This document shows, in pieces, positions 60,206-64,000 of a DNA stretch of 64,000 bases. This DNA comes from Kaistia algarum (GTDB lineage Bacteria > Pseudomonadota > Alphaproteobacteria > Rhizobiales > Kaistiaceae). The stretch is from assembly GCF_026343945.1 (NCBI RefSeq), contig NZ_JAPKNJ010000004.1, positions 1 through 64,000 on the forward strand, read 5' to 3'. The position numbers and the translations under genes were made by a program. Below the pieces are notes generated by a model. The model did no database searches and had not been told where the DNA came from. It saw only the letters and a program-made list of their open reading frames with translations. The stretch's first letter is position 1. Every line of letters begins with the position of its first letter.

Positions 60206-60991
60206 ATGATGGCAATCGGCAAGGCACGCCGCATGGCGCGGCTGTTTCGCAAATCCTCGGGGCGCATGCTCTGCCTGCCCCTCGACCATGGGATGATGGT
60301 CGGCCCAATCCCGGGCATTGCTGATCCGGGCCCGGTTCTGGATGCGGTCGAGGCGGCGGGTGTCGACGCGGTGATCGTCAATCCAGGCATGCTGATGCGC
60401 CACCACAAGCGCTTCGAGGGTGGCCCGGCGGTGATCCTGCGCGTCGACCAGACGACGATGTGGCGGACCGGCTCGCCTACCGGCTATCCCGACACCCATA
60501 CCCGCCAGGTCGTGGCGGTCGAGGAGGCGGTCCAGCTCGGCGCGGAGGCCGTGATCACCTATCTGTTCACCTGCAACAACGACCCGGCGCAGGAGACGGC
60601 CTGCTTCCGGATCTGCGCCGATGTCGGGCGCGATGCACGTCGCTTCGGACTGGTTCATTTCATCGAGGCGATGGCCGCCAAGGGCGGCTTCGCCAAGGCC
60701 GAGGATCCGGAAATCGTCGGCCTCAACTGCCGCATGGCCGGTGAGCTGGGCGCCGATGTCATCAAGACGGACTGGTGCGGCGCCGATGGATTTGCCCGCG
60801 TTGCGACGCAATCGCTCGCGCCCGTCGCCGTGGCGGGAGGCGCAAGTTCCGGCGACGAGGCGGCACTCTACGCCTTCGCCGGCGAAGCGATAGCCGCAGG
60901 AGCCGCTGGCCTCATGTTCGGCCGGAACGTCTTCCAGCGCCAAGACATCAGACAGACGCTGAAGGAGTTGGTCTCCATCGTGCACCGCTGA
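60206..60991 (+). CDS. Class I aldolase of the DeoC/LacD (DhnA, LsrF-like) superfamily
   Basis: A 261-residue TIM-barrel aldolase. CLPLDHGMMVGPIPGI near the start, the Schiff-base Lys in GADVIKTDWCGA and the phosphate loop VAVAGGASS then GLMFGRNVFQR are diagnostic of the DhnA/LsrF group. Such enzymes cleave or transfer C3 units from ketose phosphates; LsrF handles the autoinducer-2 derived sugar phosphate. Here it follows the DeoR gene by 35 bases with GGGAGGG before the ATG, so it belongs to the third sugar locus. Quorum-signal genes are absent, so a sugar role is more likely. Confidence 0.82.
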   Translation: MMAIGKARRMARLFRKSSGRMLCLPLDHGMMVGPIPGIADPGPVLDAVEAAGVDAVIVNPGMLMRHHKRFEGGPAVILRVDQTTMWRTGSPTGYPDTHTRQVVAVEEAVQLGAEAVITYLFTCNNDPAQETACFRICADVGRDARRFGLVHFIEAMAAKGGFAKAEDPEIVGLNCRMAGELGADVIKTDWCGADGFARVATQSLAPVAVAGGASSGDEAALYAFAGEAIAAGAAGLMFGRNVFQRQDIRQTLKELVSIVHR

Positions 60992-61437
60992 GGCCGGCAT
61001 CCGGACCGCGGCGCGATCCCAAGCCCGCGCTATCGTATCCAGAACGGCCTCGCCATGACGGAAGCGGTAGCGCCAGTCGCTCGTGAGCAACAAATCCTAG
61101 CTGATGCCGATATTCGCCGCATCATTGCGGCAGCCAGGACAGTTGACGCAGCAGAAAACGGGAAAGGGGACCTCGTTCCCGATCGCTTGAAACCGCCGCA
61201 GCATGAGGCTGGGAAATGCCTGCCAAACCAAGGGCAGCCCACACCCCAGATCAGCTTCCAAGGATCGGACAGCAGGCGAGAGCACGCCGGTCAGCTCCGA
61301 AACCAACAGGCCTCCCAGCGAAGCTGGAAGATCGGAGCCATGAGGGAACTTGACGGACCGTTGTGCAATCCACCCAGCGCCGAAGACCGACCAACCAGAC
61401 GAGGTTCTTTCGACGTTTGAGAGAGCTCGGCGCTTCG
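60992..61437. other. 446-base intergenic stretch, nothing convincing
   Basis: Open frames of 60 to 120 codons exist on both strands, but none looks like a protein family, and no good ribosome site is seen. Codon choice lacks the strong third-position G/C bias of the neighbours. It may be a decayed gene or spacer between the sugar locus and the sulfonate-related genes. Confidence 0.4.
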
Positions 61438-62826
61438 CTACCGCCCCAGCGCCTCTGCGACGCGTTTGGCATAGGCGGCGACCTCCGGGAGGCCCATCAG
61501 TTCTCCGAAGGTTCCGCGGGCGAGCGGACCGCCGATGAAGAGCGTGTCGACAGGGGTGCCATCGGCGCCGATGGCGTGGCCCTGCTCGTCCGTCGCGATG
61601 CCAAGGCCCACTGGATCCGCTTTGACGAGGCCCTGACGGGCCAGATCGATAAGCAGAGGCGCGGTTTCCAGGATAGCGCCATGGGCCGGGCCTGTCGCAA
61701 CCAGCACGCTATCAAAATGGTGGGAGACGACTTCGGACAAACGGCGTCGGCGCAGCGCGACTTCAAAAACGTCGTCTTGCAGTTCGGCTCCGGCAATCGA
61801 GGCGGCGAAAAGATCGAGACCGCCCGCCGCGATGCGCCGATCCAGCGCCGCCTCGACCTGCGGCGCGACGCGGAAGCGGTGCACGTCCCAATAGGCGCGC
61901 AGATGCCGGACGAGCCGCCGCCGTTCGGCAAGCGGCAGCGCAGCCCAGATCGCGGGTCCCTGCGTGCGCACCGCGTCCAGCACGGCATGCCAGGTCAGTC
62001 CCCTCGCCTCGACGGCGGCAACCTCGGCGCGTATGCATTTCAGCAATTGAAGCGTCGTCGTCGCCGGCTTGGTGGTGAAGTCGCCGGTCTGCTCCTGAGC
62101 GAAGGGGGCGTGCCCCTTGGAGCGCAGGCCGCGGCGCGCGATCGCCGTGATCGGGCCGCGATGTCCGCGCCGGTCGAGCGAGGCGATGACGTCGGCCCCC
62201 GTCAGGCCCGTGCCCACCACGAGCACGCGGTCGTCGGGATGAACAACGGCTAGCGCACCAGGCGTCGTCGTGTCGGCGACGAATTTCGGATGGCCGGAGA
62301 AGGCGAACCGGAGCCGTTCAGGCGGCTGCGGCGGCGGATGGCTGACAGCCAGAACGAGACGGTCGACGTCGAGCGCAGTGCCGTCGTCGAGCTCGACGCG
62401 GAACCCGCCCTCCGTCCGCTTCGCGCCGAGCGCGCTCGCGCGGCGATGCTCGACGACCCCGTTCGCCAGGAACGGCAAGAGGCGCTCGGCGACATAGCGC
62501 CCGAATTCGGAGCGCTGGGGGAAAACGCGCCCATCGTCGAGCCGCGCCGCCGCATCATCATCGACCGCTCCCACGGTCTCGACCCAGCGCGCGAAATCCT
62601 CGATGTCGTCGGGATCGAGGCTCATCTTCGCGGCCGGAACATTGATGCGAAATGCGGGATCTCGCGACGAATAGGCGAGCCCGCCGCCGAGACGTTCGCG
62701 CGGTTCGACGACGATGATGCGAGCCGCCACACCGCTTTCGCGGGCCAAATTCCAGGCGATCGCCGCTCCGGTGAAGCCGCCGCCGATGATGCCGATCGCG
62801 GGCGGGCGTCGGCCGGCCTTGCTCAC
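61438..62826 (-). CDS. FAD/NAD(P)-binding oxidoreductase
   Basis: A 462-residue two-dinucleotide-fold flavoprotein of the NAD_binding_9 type. The FAD loop is [18 protein letters not shown] and is followed by [15 protein letters not shown] and [12 protein letters not shown]. The second Rossmann site is [16 protein letters not shown]. The C-terminus has [20 protein letters not shown]. Genes of this group are often found with sulfonate-use genes. Its start overlaps the stop of the ssuD remnant by four bases, so it was once coupled to it. The specific reaction is not known. Confidence 0.82.
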   Translation of the reverse strand: MSKAGRRPPAIGIIGGGFTGAAIAWNLARESGVAARIIVVEPRERLGGGLAYSSRDPAFRINVPAAKMSLDPDDIEDFARWVETVGAVDDDAAARLDDGRVFPQRSEFGRYVAERLLPFLANGVVEHRRASALGAKRTEGGFRVELDDGTALDVDRLVLAVSHPPPQPPERLRFAFSGHPKFVADTTTPGALAVVHPDDRVLVVGTGLTGADVIASLDRRGHRGPITAIARRGLRSKGHAPFAQEQTGDFTTKPATTTLQLLKCIRAEVAAVEARGLTWHAVLDAVRTQGPAIWAALPLAERRRLVRHLRAYWDVHRFRVAPQVEAALDRRIAAGGLDLFAASIAGAELQDDVFEVALRRRRLSEVVSHHFDSVLVATGPAHGAILETAPLLIDLARQGLVKADPVGLGIATDEQGHAIGADGTPVDTLFIGGPLARGTFGELMGLPEVAAYAKRVAEALGR

Positions 62827-63603
62827 GATGCCCCAGGAACGATGGGCCGGTGATCGCCCGCGATCGTTTCGCCGAAAGGTCCCATACTCACAGAGGAACT
62901 GGCCTTGGGGCCAGGATGGGCGAGCGGCAGGCGCGACAGCACCAGTTCGCCAAAGCGATAGGCTTCTTCAAGGTGCGGGTAGCCGGACAGGATGAAGCTG
63001 TCGATGCCGAGGCGTCGATATTCGTCGATGCGGGCCGCGACCGTCTCCGCGTCGCCCACCGGCGCCGTGCCCGCGCCGCCACGCACCAACCCGACGCCCG
63101 TCCAGAGGTTGGGGCTGATCTCCAGCTTATCGCGCCGGCCGCCGCGCAGCCGGGACATGCGGTTCTGACTGACGGAGTCCATGCGGGCGAACACCTCCTG
63201 AGCCGAGGCGATTGTCGCATCGTCGAGCCGGCTGATCAATTCATCCGCCGCTGCCCAGGCCGCTTCGTTGGTCTCGCGCACGATGACGTGCAGGCGTATG
63301 CCGTAGGAAAGCGTCCGCGCACGCTTCGGCACGGGCGCGGATGATGGCTAGCTTCTCCGCAACCTGCTCAGGCGGCTCGCCCCAGGTCAGAGGTGTGTCG
63401 ACCGTCTCGGCCGCGACATCGATGCCAATGTCGGACGAGCCGCCGAAATAGAGCGGCGGATGCGTCTCTACCGGCGCGAATAGCAGCCGCTGCATTGCCG
63501 GCATCAGCTCCGATGCGATCACGCAACTATCCTCGCAACTGCGGCCAGTCTCAGCAGTGACCCGTATAGACCCGACGAATCGGCCGCTTGGGTGATGACC
63601 GTG
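62823..63603 (-). pseudogene. ssuD: Decayed alkanesulfonate monooxygenase (ssuD)
   Basis: Three pieces in different frames match SsuD in order. [15 protein letters not shown] (about 63555-63603) is the N-terminal helix and strand. After a frame change come [22 protein letters not shown] and, at about 63480-63490, an abrupt join to [18 protein letters not shown], skipping roughly 110-130 residues of the normal protein. A second frame change near 63315-63330 follows AIIRARAEA; the last 169-codon frame carries [16 protein letters not shown] to the stop with [15 protein letters not shown] intact. The start codon and the first residues are missing. SsuD releases sulfite from alkanesulfonates with FMNH2. 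Confidence 0.82.
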
Positions 63604-63702
63604 CTGGCTGCATGCTCGAAGAGGCAATCACGCGCCATTCTCATTCCATCCGGATCGGCAGCGTCCAAGCCGTCGCGATACGGCCGAGACCAAGCCGCTG
63701 CT

Positions 63703-63743
63703 CTATTGACACGGTGCCTATCGACACCTGTCCGATCGGACAG
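63703..63743. repeat. Direct repeat and perfect palindrome upstream of the Rrf2 gene
   Basis: CTATTGACAC (63703-63712) and CTATCGACAC (63718-63727) form a direct repeat at a 15-base period. A perfect 16-base palindrome CTGTCCGATCGGACAG (63728-63743) follows at once. They lie about 180 bases before the Rrf2 start, between it and the ssuD remnant. They could be operators or a remnant of the ssu promoter. Confidence 0.5.
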
Positions 63744-63919
63744 CGTAGCCGCCCATCAAACCTGTCGATCTCGATTGGCCCTGGGAGCTTCCGTTATTAT
63801 CTATTGAGACGATAGAAATTATGTCTAATGCTCGCGTCCAGACAGGATTCTCCTTCCTGGGCCCGCCGCCCCACGCGAATGCGCCACCCCAGCGCGTCCG
63901 AGATCGCGAGTCGAGCGCC

Positions 63920-64000
63920 ATGTTGACCCGAAAAGGCAAATACGGCCTCAAGGCGCTGGTCCATCTCGCGCGCGTCCCGACCGGCGAACTCGCGCTCGTC
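63920..64000 (+). CDS. Rrf2 family transcriptional regulator, N-terminal fragment
   Basis: The 27 codons in the window read MLTRKGKYGLKALVHLARVP then TGELALV, the start of the Rrf2 winged helix (M-L-T-x-K-G-x-Y-G-L-K-A). The gene runs off the right edge. Rrf2 members (CymR, IscR, RirA) sense cysteine, FeS status or iron. Its place next to a sulfonate gene remnant fits a CymR-like sulfur regulator, but the cysteine-ligand region is outside the window. Confidence 0.75.
   Translation, partial: MLTRKGKYGLKALVHLARVPTGELALV

Noticed and set aside
60206..60991. Calling the aldolase LsrF of an autoinducer-2 system
   Set aside because: No LsrK kinase or SorC-type LsrR is present; the linked regulator is DeoR family and the kinase is DhaKL.
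61055..61420. 121-codon plus-strand frame after the aldolase gene
   Set aside because: No ribosome site, no family resemblance, irregular codon use; probably chance or remnant.
1..64000. Integrated element, prophage or genomic island borders
   Set aside because: No integrase, transposase, tRNA or direct repeat at borders was found; composition is even apart from short intergenic AT-rich parts.

Overview
The window is a piece of a high-GC alphaproteobacterial chromosome, most likely from the order Hyphomicrobiales (Rhizobiales). Evidence seen directly: divK-pleD and ctrA/chpT lie within 5 kb, next to a DUF3572 gene, fliJ and an eipA-type (DUF1134) gene. The ctrA upstream region is dense in GANTC sites, the CcrM methylation target. 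A DUF1127 gene is followed by three stem-loops with CCUCCUCCC loops, an alphaproteobacterial sRNA type. I saw no rRNA, tRNA, CRISPR array, insertion sequence or phage gene. Genus cannot be fixed from this window.

Layout. 1-7.5 kb: the start of gmd, then the cell-cycle core: PleD (diguanylate cyclase), DivK, FliJ, CtrA, ChpT, EipA and a membrane coiled-coil protein. 7.7-12 kb: small metabolic genes, two LysR regulators, and the DUF1127 gene with its stem-loop RNA array. 12.1-22.9 kb: a tightly packed nine-gene plus-strand catabolic operon. It encodes a cupin dioxygenase, a two-subunit TPP decarboxylase, a GMC oxidoreductase, an amidohydrolase, a Rieske-oxygenase relative with no Rieske centre, a fused FAD-molybdenum hydroxylase with its FeS subunit, and an aldehyde dehydrogenase. 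Its substrate is unknown and it looks like one degradation pathway. 23-31.8 kb: a lipid kinase, gluconokinase, and an rbs-type sugar ABC operon with SDR and GntR/FCD regulator, divergent from an lldD-type gene. 31.8-39.2 kb: a diguanylate cyclase and a convergent trio: an exported TPR-CHAT protease-like protein, a FecR-like periplasmic protein and a CHASE2 membrane protein with no output domain. 39.3-49.8 kb: a second rbs-type ABC operon with a mannitol-dehydrogenase-family enzyme, a sugar isomerase and an RpiR regulator, divergent from a Gfo/Idh/MocA dehydrogenase and a CDF transporter. 49.8-61 kb: a third sugar locus, with a two-ATPase ABC transporter, DhaK/DhaL-type kinase, a class II aldolase-SDR fusion, a DeoR regulator and an LsrF/DhnA-type aldolase. 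61.4-64 kb: an FAD/NAD(P) oxidoreductase coupled to a decayed ssuD, then the start of an Rrf2 regulator.

How it works together: the left end is conserved cell-cycle control. The rest is accessory carbon catabolism built as regulator/transporter/enzyme modules, three of them transcribed divergently from their partner genes. In each sugar operon the binding-protein gene is followed by an RNA hairpin. In two of the three transporters the ATPase sequences predict one competent and one degenerate ATP site. The most novel candidates are the 12-23 kb pathway with its Rieske-less oxygenase, the CHAT/FecR/CHASE2 trio, and the DhaKL/aldolase-SDR/LsrF-like locus.
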